Shown piece by piece: positions 1 to 8,879 of a stretch of DNA of 42,431 nt; positions within the stretch are counted from its first letter, which is position 1, and every line of letters begins with the position of its first letter. The DNA comes from Lentisphaerae bacterium ADurb.Bin082 (GTDB lineage Bacteria; Verrucomicrobiota; Lentisphaeria; Oligosphaerales; Oligosphaeraceae): assembly GCA_002070945.1 (NCBI GenBank), contig MWEG01000033.1:1-42431 (forward strand). Reading direction: 5' to 3'. Made by a program: the position numbers and the translations under genes. The notes below the pieces were generated by a model. It saw only the letters and a list, made by a program, of their open reading frames with translations, searched no databases and was not told the DNA's origin.

Positions 1-293
1 GGGAAAACCTGGTGTCCTCAGGTAGGAAAACAGCTCATTTCTGGGCGGTTTGAGGAGCCTATGGGACGGTTATGATGATTCTTCTGAAAACCGCTTGAAA
101 AAGGGTGCGCAACGGCCTATTTTTTCACCGGTTCCAGAAATCAAACCCCACCCACCCAAGGGGGGACCTCCCTCCCTAATTCTGTCGCGCGCGAGGCGCG
201 AGCTTATATCAATGGCTGACCCATTACCTTTTTCCGACTCAGTTTCGCCGGCTTGGCTTGGCAATTGCGCTTTGACGGTTTATTATTTTGGAC
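1..293. other. Upstream region without a recognisable gene
   Basis: No reading frame here has family motifs, and the frames that cross it overlap the transglycosylase gene in other phases. I see no clear promoter or RNA gene. The window edge cuts the region, so the end of an upstream gene could lie just outside. Confidence 0.4.
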
Positions 294-944
294 ATGGCGA
301 CTTCTTCCAAAAAAATCTGGCATGCTCTGGCGACATTGGCGGTGGTGATTGCCTTCACCATCGGCATTGTGCGCACTCTCTTCAGCCTGGGCGAAGCCCA
401 GAGCAAAGTGCGCGAACATAATCTCGACCCGATCATCGCTCGCGCTTCGGCCCGGCATGGCGTGCCAGTCGCCCTGATCAAGGCCGTCATCTGGAAGGAA
501 AGCCGCTTCAACGCCCACGAAGTCGGCGGCAAAGGCGAAATCGGCCTGATGCAAATCACCCCGGGCGCGGTCGAGGAATGGCGACGCGCCAACCGGCAGC
601 CGCCAGTTGATCCGCGCCGGCTCACGAACCCGGAAGTCAACATCGAAATCGGCGTCTGGTACCTCGCCTGGACCGGCCGTCACTGGCGGGACTATGCCTC
701 CAGGGACATCTTGCAGCTGGCTGAGTACAATGCCGGCTATGGCCGTGTCTCCAAGCTCTGGAAACCGGCTGACCCAAACCAGGAAATCGCCATCGCCGAC
801 ATTAGCTTTCCTGGCACCAGGAATTATATTAGGCAGGTTTTGAAACGTCGTCAATTCTATGAACGCCAGAGTCTTGACGAATTGCCGAAGCAACCGGCAG
901 CTGCGCCTTCCGCAGCCCTGCCCCCAGGGGCCATGACACCATGA
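294..944 (+). CDS. Membrane-anchored lytic transglycosylase (SLT domain)
   Basis: Predicted to cleave the MurNAc-GlcNAc bond of peptidoglycan, forming 1,6-anhydro ends. The 216-aa protein has an N-terminal hydrophobic helix (about residues 9-30) that would hold it in the inner membrane with the catalytic domain in the periplasm. Family motifs are all present: KESRFN with catalytic Glu69, GLMQI at 84-88 and AEYNAG at 143-148, followed by an RNYIRQVL segment. I chose the ATG at 294; a TTG two codons upstream is possible, and no strong ribosome site distinguishes them. A Pro/Ala-rich tail ends in an ATGA overlap with the next gene, so the two are probably translationally coupled. The family is secure; which Slt or MltC/E-like subgroup it belongs to is not. 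Confidence 0.88.
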   Translation: MATSSKKIWHALATLAVVIAFTIGIVRTLFSLGEAQSKVREHNLDPIIARASARHGVPVALIKAVIWKESRFNAHEVGGKGEIGLMQITPGAVEEWRRANRQPPVDPRRLTNPEVNIEIGVWYLAWTGRHWRDYASRDILQLAEYNAGYGRVSKLWKPADPNQEIAIADISFPGTRNYIRQVLKRRQFYERQSLDELPKQPAAAPSAALPPGAMTP

Positions 945-1744
945 TCACCACCGCCGAAAAACAAAAACGCACCAATGCGCTGATCAACCTTCTCCAGGAT
1001 GACAATGGCGCGGTCGCCTCCACGGCCATGGAGCAGCTCCTCAACCAAGAGGGACTTGACGCCCTGATCGCCGCCCTGCAAGATTCCGCCAACCCGGTTC
1101 TGCGGCAGCGTATTCACCAGATCAGCAACATCATCATGCGCCGACGCCTGCGCCGCAGCCTGCTGGAACGCATCGCCATTGACGACATCACCCTCTGGGA
1201 AGCCTTCCGGGACATCAACGTCTATACAGACACCCAGCGCTCCGTGTCCCACGTCGACGAGCTGTTCGAGGAAATCAACCGGCCGTTCAAGCGGCGGCGC
1301 GCAAGTACCCTGCAAATCGTCTCTTATCTACGCGAATGCGGCTTCCACGCCACCACCGCAGGCGGCGCCAAAATCGAACACTACAATGTCGCGGAAGTGT
1401 TAGAGTACCGAGGCGGCGCGGCCTTGGCCCTGGCGGTCATCGCCCAAAAGCTCGGCAATGCCTCTGGCTGGAACGCCACTATCGGCCTGTATGCTGGCAA
1501 CTACTGCTTGATTGACGCCAACTTCCACCTGATTGACATCGCGGCCGACTGGCAGATCAGCCGCGTTGAGCGCAGCAAATACCACATCTGCGCCCGCCGC
1601 GACCTGATCAACTGCCTGCTCTGCTCTCTCATCGTCGCCGCCAACAACGAAGGCCTGCTGAGAGACTTCTATATCTACAGCAAGCTCTTCGCTGACATCA
1701 ACGGCATTGACCTGAAAGCCGCCGGCGCGCCGTTCGGGAAATAA
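941..1744 (+). CDS. SirB1-like protein with degenerate transglutaminase fold
   Basis: This 267-aa protein has no signal peptide. Residues 1-85 look helical and HEAT-like (LLQDDNGAVASTAMEQLL). Residues about 140-200 resemble the SirB1/transglutaminase-like family, where HYNVAEVLEYRGG corresponds to the usual 'N-x-VL-x-RRG' and the GLYAGNYCLID strand corresponds to the 'GLPGHF' strand. The His of that strand is missing, so a peptidase or transglutaminase activity is unlikely. The C-terminal helices resemble the TPR-like tail of SirB1 proteins. It overlaps the transglycosylase gene by 4 bases (ATGA), which suggests a shared job at the cell envelope or co-regulation. The function of SirB1 homologues is poorly known, and the assignment rests on pattern similarity by eye. 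Confidence 0.55.
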   Translation: MITTAEKQKRTNALINLLQDDNGAVASTAMEQLLNQEGLDALIAALQDSANPVLRQRIHQISNIIMRRRLRRSLLERIAIDDITLWEAFRDINVYTDTQRSVSHVDELFEEINRPFKRRRASTLQIVSYLRECGFHATTAGGAKIEHYNVAEVLEYRGGAALALAVIAQKLGNASGWNATIGLYAGNYCLIDANFHLIDIAADWQISRVERSKYHICARRDLINCLLCSLIVAANNEGLLRDFYIYSKLFADINGIDLKAAGAPFGK

Positions 1745-1785
1745 TCGTTGCAGAAAGGCCGCGCTGCCATCGTTGTGTTCTCCAA

Positions 1786-1828
1786 CCTCATCGGCCCCAG
1801 TCGGCAAAGCTGACTGGGGCCGATGAGG
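1786..1828. terminator. Long perfect hairpin between convergent genes
   Basis: The 17-base arms 1786-1802 and 1812-1828 are exactly complementary. One G-T and two G-C pairs extend the stem to about 20 bp around an AAA loop. It lies between the plus-strand SirB1-like gene and the minus-strand nitroreductase, so it probably ends transcription from both sides. Neither side has a T-tract, so it may work with Rho or protect 3' ends instead. Confidence 0.65.
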
Positions 1829-1853
1829 CTAAGGAACTTGCGGCAAGACGATG

Positions 1854-2366
1854 TCAGAGGTACTTCACGGTCGCCGTGAGAGCCTCGCGGCTGCCATGCA
1901 TGGGGCTGGGGGTCGCGTCCGCAGCCGGATAGCCGAGCGGCAGCATGGCGACCGGCTTGATTCCAGCCGGCAACTTGCAGAATTCAATCAACGGCTCCGG
2001 CTTGAAATATCCGACCCAAGTCGTGCCCAGGCCAAGACTGGCGGCTGCCAGCATGAGGTGCGTCGTCACAATCGCAGCGTCGACTTCGCCGCTGGAACGC
2101 CCCGTGAACGGATTTTGCCAAGCCTTCGCCTCGTCATAGCAGACAAGAAGCACCAAGGGCGTCGAAAAATGGAATTTCGTGCTCTCTCGAACCGCTGCCA
2201 ACGCGGCCTCAGACTGCAAGACGAAAATCCGCTGCGGCTGTTTGTTGGCCGCCGTCGGCGCCAAGCGACCGGCTTCGAGAACAGTGGCCAGCTTCTCAGG
2301 CTCCACCGACCGTGAAGAAAATTTCCGAACCGAATATCTCTCGGCCGCCAATTTCATAAACGACAT
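1854..2366 (-). CDS. Nitroreductase family FMN protein
   Basis: Predicted FMN-dependent NAD(P)H oxidoreductase of the nitroreductase family, cytoplasmic, 170 aa. The N-terminus carries the family flavin-binding signature ERYSVRKF (an R-x-S-x-R arrangement), followed by EAGRLAPTAANKQP. The central part has DAAIVTTHLMLAAASLGLGTTWVG, the usual dimer-interface helix, and the C-terminal part has MLPLGYP. The start at 2366 is set by a strong AAGGAGG site four bases upstream; a longer frame from 2513 has no comparable support. The physiological substrate cannot be told from sequence; small single-domain members act on nitroaromatics, quinones or flavins. It lies 181 bases downstream of the Gfo/Idh/MocA gene on the same strand and may be transcribed separately. 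Confidence 0.88.
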   Translation of the reverse strand: MSFMKLAAERYSVRKFSSRSVEPEKLATVLEAGRLAPTAANKQPQRIFVLQSEAALAAVRESTKFHFSTPLVLLVCYDEAKAWQNPFTGRSSGEVDAAIVTTHLMLAAASLGLGTTWVGYFKPEPLIEFCKLPAGIKPVAMLPLGYPAADATPSPMHGSREALTATVKYL

Positions 2367-2547
2367 AGCCAGTCCTCCTTGCTTTGTGCTTGCATGCCGC
2401 CCTGGAGCTTGCGGCGCCAGGCGGCATGGCTTGCGTTGAGAATAGGCGACAAGGCCGACCAAGGCTGACCGTCGGCCGCGCCCGTCGTCGTCATGGCCGG
2501 AGGGCGGCGTCAAGGTGCGCTCCTTCCCTTCCCGGCCGCGAATACAA

Positions 2548-3525
2548 TCAGACTTTCGGCACTACCGGAATGCCGCCATTGTCCATGGACTCGTTGATGG
2601 CAAACACCAGGGCCAAGCTCTTGATGGCATCGGAATACGGGGAGAGAATCTCGTCCGCTTCAATCTCGCCTCGGACAGCGTCGATGAACGTCTCATCGCA
2701 TTCTTGGCCATAGTCATTGCTAGCCTTGCCCGTGATAGTCATATTGGGTTCGGTGATGGTGTAATTGCCGCCGATGGAGTAGGCCAGCTTGCCATCAGGG
2801 GCAAATGCTGTGATATCACCCCCCCCAGAGCCGAAGCAGCCGGTGTTGAACGTGCCGATGATGCCATTGGCAAAGGTAAGAATGGTCGAGGAGGCGTCTT
2901 CGACATCGTAGTTCTCAACGTCCGTGATAACGCCGCGGCGGCAGGCCGATTGGACCCGAACCACTTCGCCGAAGATGTAACGGCAGAGGTCATAGTTGTG
3001 GATGGTCTGCTCCACGACCTGGCCGCCGGATTCCTTCTTGACCCGCCACCACCAGACTTTCGGCATACCGCCCAGGCGGTAGCAACTGACCATGCCAATC
3101 TGCTTTCCGGCCACCCAGCGCTTCGCTATATCCAAGGTCTCGGCATATCGACATTGCAGGCCAACCGCCGAGACCAACTTCTTCTTCTTGATGCCGGCCA
3201 AGACCTTCTTGGCATATTTCATGTCCAGCGTCATCGGCTTCTGCACAAACAGGTGAATGCCCTTCTCGATGGCGATCAATTCCATGCCGTCGTGCGCAGA
3301 GGGCTGGACGCAGACAAAGAGCGCATCCAGCTTTTCTTTCTCAAACATCTCCTTGTAGTCGAGATACGGCTTGGCCCCGAAGCGCTCGGCTGCGGCCTTG
3401 GCGCGTTCCTCCAGCAAATCGCAGGTCGCCACAATCTCGGCCTTGTCCCGCATCCGCTCAAAATGACCAAAATGATACTGGGCAATGCCGCCGCAGCCAA
3501 TAAAGCCAACTTTCACCTTCGTCAT
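2548..3525 (-). CDS. Gfo/Idh/MocA family NAD(P)-dependent oxidoreductase
   Basis: Predicted sugar or cyclitol dehydrogenase of the Gfo/Idh/MocA family, 325 aa, cytoplasmic. The Rossmann start is clear (VGFIGCGGIAQYH, residues 6-18). The conserved EKP motif, whose lysine is catalytic, reads Q95-K96-P97, so the Lys is kept but the Glu is replaced by Gln. The C-terminal domain has the substrate-site helix GGQVVEQTIHNYDLCRY with His176 and Asp179, and the family's usual alpha/beta end. The start at 3525 is fixed by AAGGAGA just upstream and directly precedes the Rossmann fold; 14 extra in-frame codons upstream look spurious. The substrate is unknown. The family is abundant in Lentisphaerae/Planctomycetes-type sugar degraders. 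Confidence 0.9.
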   Translation of the reverse strand: MTKVKVGFIGCGGIAQYHFGHFERMRDKAEIVATCDLLEERAKAAAERFGAKPYLDYKEMFEKEKLDALFVCVQPSAHDGMELIAIEKGIHLFVQKPMTLDMKYAKKVLAGIKKKKLVSAVGLQCRYAETLDIAKRWVAGKQIGMVSCYRLGGMPKVWWWRVKKESGGQVVEQTIHNYDLCRYIFGEVVRVQSACRRGVITDVENYDVEDASSTILTFANGIIGTFNTGCFGSGGGDITAFAPDGKLAYSIGGNYTITEPNMTITGKASNDYGQECDETFIDAVRGEIEADEILSPYSDAIKSLALVFAINESMDNGGIPVVPKV

Positions 3526-3602
3526 GCGTGATCTCCTTAGTGTTTGTGAACCGATAGCCCCTGCCACCGCCTAATGTCGCGGAAGCGCTTCAACTCTACA
3601 GT

Positions 3603-3630
3603 AATGTAGCCAGTCAAAACGGTTTGTAAA
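3603..3630 (-). promoter_or_regulatory. Possible promoter and small palindrome upstream of Gfo/Idh/MocA gene
   Basis: Read on the minus strand, TTTACA (3630-3625) is followed after 16 bases by TACATT (3608-3603), a fair sigma70-like pair about 78 bases before the start codon. A 5-bp inverted repeat, CTACA-GTAA-TGTAG (3596-3609 on the plus strand), overlaps the -10 box and could be an operator. Inference only. Confidence 0.4.
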
Positions 3631-3705
3631 TGCGCTAGCATAAAAAATCGCAGACAGCTAAGCAATCCTCCTGCTCACACTAGCCTGCCCGCGCCGGCCA
3701 GGCAC

Positions 3706-3734
3706 TTGCAAAACTTGCGCACGTACGTTATAGT
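3706..3734 (+). promoter_or_regulatory. Probable promoter of the coiled-coil/TPR operon
   Basis: TTGCAA (3706-3711) and TATAGT (3729-3734) are spaced by 17 bases, a good sigma70-type arrangement. They lie about 74 bases before the start of the 493-aa TPR gene. The region between 3526 and 3807 is a divergent promoter region with no gene of its own. Confidence 0.5.
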
Positions 3735-3807
3735 TGATTTTTTGCTTTGAATTTTTGCTCTTGTTTATCCTTTCTGATGCCTGTCCACCCTTCTTCAAGC
3801 TTTTGCC

Positions 3808-5289
3808 ATGCCTGCGTCGCCGTCATTGCATTCCCTCTCCGTCCTGCTTGTCTTGCTCGTCGTCCTCAGCGCCGCCGCTCTTCCTGCGGCGGAAAACGAG
3901 AACGCCCGCCAGCAATGGCTTGACGCCTATTTGCACATAGAGCGCGCCGACCGTTTCGCCAGCGCCGGCGAAAACGCCAAGGCCCTGGCCGATTACCAGG
4001 CCGCACGCCTTCGCCTGGAAAAACTTGCCGCCGACTTCCCGCAATGGAACGTTCCCATGATCGCCTACCGGCTGGAGTACTGCCGCACCCGCCTGGATAA
4101 ACTGCAAACAGGACCGGATGGCAGCGGCGCTGGCCTGAGTCGCGACGACCTGCTCAAGCTGCTGAAAGAGGAACAAGCCCGCAACCTCCGCCTCAGCGCT
4201 GAACTCGACCGCCTGCGCCAAACGCCACGGCCAGCTGAATCCGTTCAGACAGAGCCAGACCAGCCGCCAGAACCAGCAGACCAGAACCACCGCCTCGCTC
4301 TCACCGCCGCCCAGCTTGATGCCGACCGCCTGGCCAGGGACAATGCCCGACTGCAAGAAAGCCTCGCTAAGGCTCACGAACGCGCCCAAGCCGCCGAAGC
4401 CAGCGAAATAGCCTGGAAAAAAGCCGCCGCAGGTGCCGAAAAAATCCGCCAGAGCCTCGCCGATGTCCTGCTCCAGCGCGACGCCCTGGCCCAAGCCGTC
4501 CAACAGGCCGAACTCGACCGGCTGGACTGCGACAGCAAAATCAACGTCCTCACCCAGCAGCTGGCAGATGCGGAGCGCCGCGCCCGAATCCCGACCAATC
4601 GCCGGGCAGACGCCCCTGGCTTCAGTCCGGATGAATGGCGGCGGCAAGCAGTCGCCCTGGAGCAGAAAATCGCCCCTTTCCTGGCCCGGGAAGAGGAAAA
4701 CCGGCGCCAGGAGCAAACGCTCAGTCAGCTCAAAGCCAAAGCCTGGGCCGCCGAAAACAACGGCGACCCCGCCAGCGCCGCCCGCTATTGGGCCTTGCTG
4801 GCCGAAAAACTGCCGGCCGACCATATACCTGCCCTCCGAGCCGCCGTCTGGTACGGCCACTTGGCTGACGCCGACAACGCCCGCGCCTGGTCAGACCACT
4901 TTTTCCAGTGTTCCTTCCCTGATTCCAACCAGCTTCTGCTGCTGGCTTCCACCATGCTGGAGCAAGGCCAATGGGAACGTTCGTTGGCCCTGGCCGCCTG
5001 GGCGGTTGCCCAAGCTCCTGACAGCGCCGACGCCTGGCACACCCTTGGCGCCGTCTTTGTGGCCGCAGCCCTCCTGACGCCGGGTGAAGCCCAATTCCGC
5101 CACGCCCTTGACTTGAATCCAAAACACGCCCCCAGCCTGTCAGCCCTAGCCGTCCTCCTCGCCGTCGCCAAACCGCCGCGACTGCAAGAAGCCAAAACCT
5201 TCTACCAACAGGCCATCGCCGCCGGCAGCCCGCCGGAACCGGCCCTGGAAAACATCTTTGCAACGCCTTCAGGAGAGCAATCGCCATGA
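3808..5289 (+). CDS. Secreted coiled-coil/TPR protein, short paralogue
   Basis: Protein of 493 aa with a signal peptide (hydrophobic 8-26, likely cut after LPA), so periplasmic or exported. Residues about 33-115 form a helical domain ending in FPQWNVPMIAYRLEYC. This is followed by heptad-rich coiled coil (about 115-270), a short linker, and TPR-like repeats from about 330 to the end (QAPDSADAWHTLGAVF, then HALDLNPKHAPSLSALAVLL). The same three-part plan, with matching N-terminal YPQWN and C-terminal PPRL-x-EA motifs, is found in the next gene, so the two are tandem paralogues. No catalytic motif is visible. The arrangement suggests a periplasmic scaffold or envelope spacer. There is no obvious Shine-Dalgarno before the ATG at 3808. 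Confidence 0.8.
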   Translation: MPASPSLHSLSVLLVLLVVLSAAALPAAENENARQQWLDAYLHIERADRFASAGENAKALADYQAARLRLEKLAADFPQWNVPMIAYRLEYCRTRLDKLQTGPDGSGAGLSRDDLLKLLKEEQARNLRLSAELDRLRQTPRPAESVQTEPDQPPEPADQNHRLALTAAQLDADRLARDNARLQESLAKAHERAQAAEASEIAWKKAAAGAEKIRQSLADVLLQRDALAQAVQQAELDRLDCDSKINVLTQQLADAERRARIPTNRRADAPGFSPDEWRRQAVALEQKIAPFLAREEENRRQEQTLSQLKAKAWAAENNGDPASAARYWALLAEKLPADHIPALRAAVWYGHLADADNARAWSDHFFQCSFPDSNQLLLLASTMLEQGQWERSLALAAWAVAQAPDSADAWHTLGAVFVAAALLTPGEAQFRHALDLNPKHAPSLSALAVLLAVAKPPRLQEAKTFYQQAIAAGSPPEPALENIFATPSGEQSP

Positions 5290-8200
5290 CTTCACGTTGC
5301 CACGCCACTACCCTTGCCTTGGCCGCAATCCTGGCGCTGACGCACGCCTGGAACGCCCTGGCCGCACCGGACGACCCAGGCACCGCCAGAGCCGAATGGA
5401 TGACCGGATTCGTCAAGCTCGAAGCCGCTGACAAGGCCGTCGCTGACAACAATGTGATGGCCGCCCTGCCCCTTTACAAGGAAGCCTTGACTATTTTCGA
5501 AGGCGTCCGGCGTAAATACCCGCAATGGAACCCATCGTTGTTAAACTACCGTGTCAACTATTGCCAGCAGAACATTGAAAAGCTGGAAAGCCGGATTCAA
5601 AGCAGTGCCAGCGCGTTGTCGCGGGATGACCTTCTCGCCCTCAGCAGCAAGCAGGCCAAGGAACTCCAGGCTCTCCAGGAAGACAACCGCAGCTTGACGG
5701 CCAAAGTCGCGCTGCTGTCGGAAAGCATTGAGCGCGCCCGCCAGGAAGCCGCCAAGACCGCCGGCCAGGAAACCGCCGCCGCCGAACTGGCGGCCGCCAA
5801 AACCGCCCTGGAACAGAAAGTGTCCCTGCTTGAATTGCGCCTGCGCGAAACCCTGGAAGCCAACACGCGCTTGCAGAACGAGTCGAAACTCCAAGAGCAG
5901 GCTTCCCGCCAGATAGCGGAGCTGAACCAAATCCAGGCACGGAACCAGCAACTGACCAACGAAACGACGGCCTTGCGCACAGCGCAGGACGCGGCAACCG
6001 CCAAAATCGCCGACTTGACACGGCAGCTGGAATGGCGGCAACGCCAGCAATCCGACCAAGAGACCGCCCTGAAGGTGGCGCGTGAATTGGCGAGTGCCCG
6101 CAAGACCGAAAATGACAACCTGATGACTAGGCTGGCCGGTGCCGAAAACAAACGCGAACTGGCGGAAAAAAACGCTGCGGACAAGGAACAGGAAGCCAAG
6201 AGGCTGCAGAACCAAAACAACAGCCTGAACGCAGAAGTGACGGAGCTGCGTCGATTCCGCGACCGCGACCCTGAAAACCAGAAGACAATCTTGCAACAGC
6301 AGGAGGCACTGGCTGCCCGCAACCGCGAGTTGCTGACAGCGCGCCAGGAAGTCGAGACCTTGACGCGACGCCTGGAGGAACGTAAACTCGACCCGGCGGA
6401 ACAAGCCGCGGTCGAACGAGATCCTGATATCCGGCGCATCCGCTCGCAGCTGGAGCGCGAAAATGCGGAACTGGCAGAACTCCGCCAAGCCTACACCACG
6501 GCCTTGAACCAGTCTGCCAGCGCACCAGGAAAGACAGGAACCGCACTCCAGGACCTAGCCGTCCTGAACGAACGCCTGGTAGCTAAGGAAACGGAATTGA
6601 AACAACGTGACGACGCCTTGGCCAAAGCCACCCGGGAATTGCAGCAGGTCCGCGCCCAAGCCGTCATCAAGGAGGAACAGAACCTCGAACTGCGCAGCGC
6701 GGCAGAGCGCCTGAAAACCCGCCTGGGCCAGGCGGAAAGCCAGAACCAACTCCTGGCCGCCAAACTCCAGGAAGCAACGCTCGTCCGCGAAAAAACTGTG
6801 GAAAACGCTCGTTCCCACCTTGACCAGGCTTCGGCAGCCCAGCAGCAAGCCCAACAGGCCGCCACCGCCCTGGCCGAGGCCGAACGCCGCCTGCGTGACC
6901 AGACGACCATCGCCCGCCGCCAGGAAAACCAAATCGCCACCCTGGAAAAAACCATCCGCGACCTGACTACCCAGCTTACCGCCGCCAAGCAGGATGCAGT
7001 CCAGGCTCTTGATGAATGGAATCGGAAACTGGAACTCCAGGCTTCCGAAGCCAAGGCTCGCGCCCAAGCCTTGACCAAACTCCAAGTCGAAAACCAGGAC
7101 TTGCAAACGCGCCTGGCCGACCAGGAGCAAACCCAGACAGCGCTCAACGACAAGCTGAACGCGCAGGAACGTCTGCTGGAACAGCAAAAGAAGACGATCG
7201 CTGGCCTGGCTCAGAATCTTGACCAGAAATCGCAGTTGGAGAACATCCAGAATCTGGCTGACCAGCAAATCGCCTTGCTCAAGCAGGAAAAAGCCGACTT
7301 GGGCCGCCGGAACCAGGACTTGACCCAGGCCCTGGCGCGGCGCGACGCCACCGCCGCTGGCCTCAAGGCCGCCCTGGACGCCTTGCCCAGCCAAGAGCAA
7401 TTCGCAGAAATGCAGGCATCCCTCCAAGCCCGCAACGACCAGCTCCGACACCAGGAACAGCTGATCGAAAACTTGAAAAAGCCCGGCGAGCAGACCGAGC
7501 ATCTCATCCGCAGCAATCTCGAATTGCAGCAATCCCTGACCAAGGCCACCCAAGCCGCAGCAGCAGCAGATGACCTGGGCAAAAAACTGCGCCAACAGGC
7601 CGACAGCGCCGCCGAGCAAAACCAACGCCTGCGCGAAGAAATCACGCGACAAAACCAAGCCGCCCTGGACGCTAGCGCCGAGCAGACCCGCCTGCAAGCC
7701 GCTAAACTAGCTGCGGAAACCGAAGCCGCAGAAGCCAAACAACGCCTGCAAGCAGCCCAGACAGACGCCGCCCAGCAAAACAGCGCTATCACTGAATGGC
7801 GCCAGAACCACCAGGAGCAAACCCGCAAGCTCGCCGCCACCGAAGAAATGGTCGCCAACCTGAAAAAGGAAAACAAATTCCTCGCCGCCAAAACCGAAGT
7901 CGTCGACGGCATGGCCAAGACCCTAGCGGAAACTACGGCGGAATTGAAGAAAAGCCAGGATCAGCTCGCCGAACTGCAAAAGCAGACGGAAACTCTGCGG
8001 GACAAGAATCTCGACCTTGACCAGCAGGTCAAGGCCAAGGAGGACATCATCACCCGCCTGCAATCAGCCCCCCAGACTCCCGACGCCTGGGTGGCGCGGC
8101 TGCAAGAAGTCAACGCCCGTCTCGACAAGGAAACCCAGCGCCGCAAAGCCCTGGAAGCAGCCTTGGTCGACCTGGAGAACCGCCGTAGCGCTGACGCCCC

Positions 8201-8861
8201 AGCCGCGCCCGCAGCCGCGCAGGCCCGCGCCGCCAGTGCCAGAGACGACGCCCAAAGCAGCGAACACCGCATCCGCCGCGAACAGGAACGCACCGCCATG
8301 ATCCGCGGTTTCCTCCGGCAGGGCCTTGACGCCGAGCGCCAGCAGAAACTCGAGGCAGCGCAATGGAACTACCAGAAAGTCCTTGAACTGGAGTCAGACA
8401 ACCATTTCGCCCTGCAACGCCTGGGCATCATCGCGGCCAACTGCGGTAATGACCAAGACACCCTGCGCTACTTGCAGCAGGCTTTCCGGCAAAACCCCGA
8501 CGATCTTGACACCCTCTTGGCGATGGGCTTTGCCCAAGTCCGCCAATCGCAGCCTGACAGCGCTGTGTCCAGCCTCAGCCGAGCCGTGTCCCTGCATCCC
8601 GACAATGTCAACGCCGCCCGTGCGTATGGCATCGCCTTGCTGACCATGGGATGGACGCAGGCCGCCGAACTCCAGCTGAAAAAAGCCTACAAGATGAAGC
8701 CGGAAGACCCGGAAACTGCCTTCAACCTGGCAGTCTTGCTCGCCACCGCCGATCCGCCGCGCCTGCCTGAAGCCGCCCAATGGTATCAGACCGCCGTCAA
8801 AAATGGCGCCCAACCAGACCCGGGACTGGACGCCGCCCTGAAGCCGCTCATCACCCCCTGA
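5286..8861 (+). CDS. Giant secreted coiled-coil/TPR protein, long paralogue
   Basis: Protein of 1191 aa beginning in an ATGA overlap with the previous gene, with AGGAG upstream. A signal peptide ends near ALAAP (residue 27). Residues 28-105 match the N-terminal domain of its neighbour (W..F.KLEAADKA, YPQWNPSLLNYRVNYC). Residues about 115-1000 are almost continuous Glu/Gln/Ala/Arg/Lys-rich coiled coil, long enough to span over 100 nm if fully extended. The last 180 residues are TPR repeats (LESDNHFALQRLGIIAAN, ALGFAQ-like helices) ending in ATADPPRLPEAAQWYQTAV, matching the neighbour's tail. The expansion is therefore in the coiled coil only. No enzyme motif is seen. Likely a periplasmic rod or tether acting with its short paralogue; the exact role is unknown. 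Confidence 0.8.
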   Translation: MTSRCHATTLALAAILALTHAWNALAAPDDPGTARAEWMTGFVKLEAADKAVADNNVMAALPLYKEALTIFEGVRRKYPQWNPSLLNYRVNYCQQNIEKLESRIQSSASALSRDDLLALSSKQAKELQALQEDNRSLTAKVALLSESIERARQEAAKTAGQETAAAELAAAKTALEQKVSLLELRLRETLEANTRLQNESKLQEQASRQIAELNQIQARNQQLTNETTALRTAQDAATAKIADLTRQLEWRQRQQSDQETALKVARELASARKTENDNLMTRLAGAENKRELAEKNAADKEQEAKRLQNQNNSLNAEVTELRRFRDRDPENQKTILQQQEALAARNRELLTARQEVETLTRRLEERKLDPAEQAAVERDPDIRRIRSQLERENAELAELRQAYTTALNQSASAPGKTGTALQDLAVLNERLVAKETELKQRDDALAKATRELQQVRAQAVIKEEQNLELRSAAERLKTRLGQAESQNQLLAAKLQEATLVREKTVENARSHLDQASAAQQQAQQAATALAEAERRLRDQTTIARRQENQIATLEKTIRDLTTQLTAAKQDAVQALDEWNRKLELQASEAKARAQALTKLQVENQDLQTRLADQEQTQTALNDKLNAQERLLEQQKKTIAGLAQNLDQKSQLENIQNLADQQIALLKQEKADLGRRNQDLTQALARRDATAAGLKAALDALPSQEQFAEMQASLQARNDQLRHQEQLIENLKKPGEQTEHLIRSNLELQQSLTKATQAAAAADDLGKKLRQQADSAAEQNQRLREEITRQNQAALDASAEQTRLQAAKLAAETEAAEAKQRLQAAQTDAAQQNSAITEWRQNHQEQTRKLAATEEMVANLKKENKFLAAKTEVVDGMAKTLAETTAELKKSQDQLAELQKQTETLRDKNLDLDQQVKAKEDIITRLQSAPQTPDAWVARLQEVNARLDKETQRRKALEAALVDLENRRSADAPAAPAAAQARAASARDDAQSSEHRIRREQERTAMIRGFLRQGLDAERQQKLEAAQWNYQKVLELESDNHFALQRLGIIAANCGNDQDTLRYLQQAFRQNPDDLDTLLAMGFAQVRQSQPDSAVSSLSRAVSLHPDNVNAARAYGIALLTMGWTQAAELQLKKAYKMKPEDPETAFNLAVLLATADPPRLPEAAQWYQTAVKNGAQPDPGLDAALKPLITP

Positions 8862-8879
8862 CAGCGCCCCAGGCCGACT

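Noticed and set aside
5541..8299. Long minus-strand open frames opposite the giant coiled-coil gene
   Set aside because: They are antisense shadows produced by the repetitive, GC-rich coiled-coil coding sequence; the plus-strand frame has a signal peptide, coupling and a matching paralogue.
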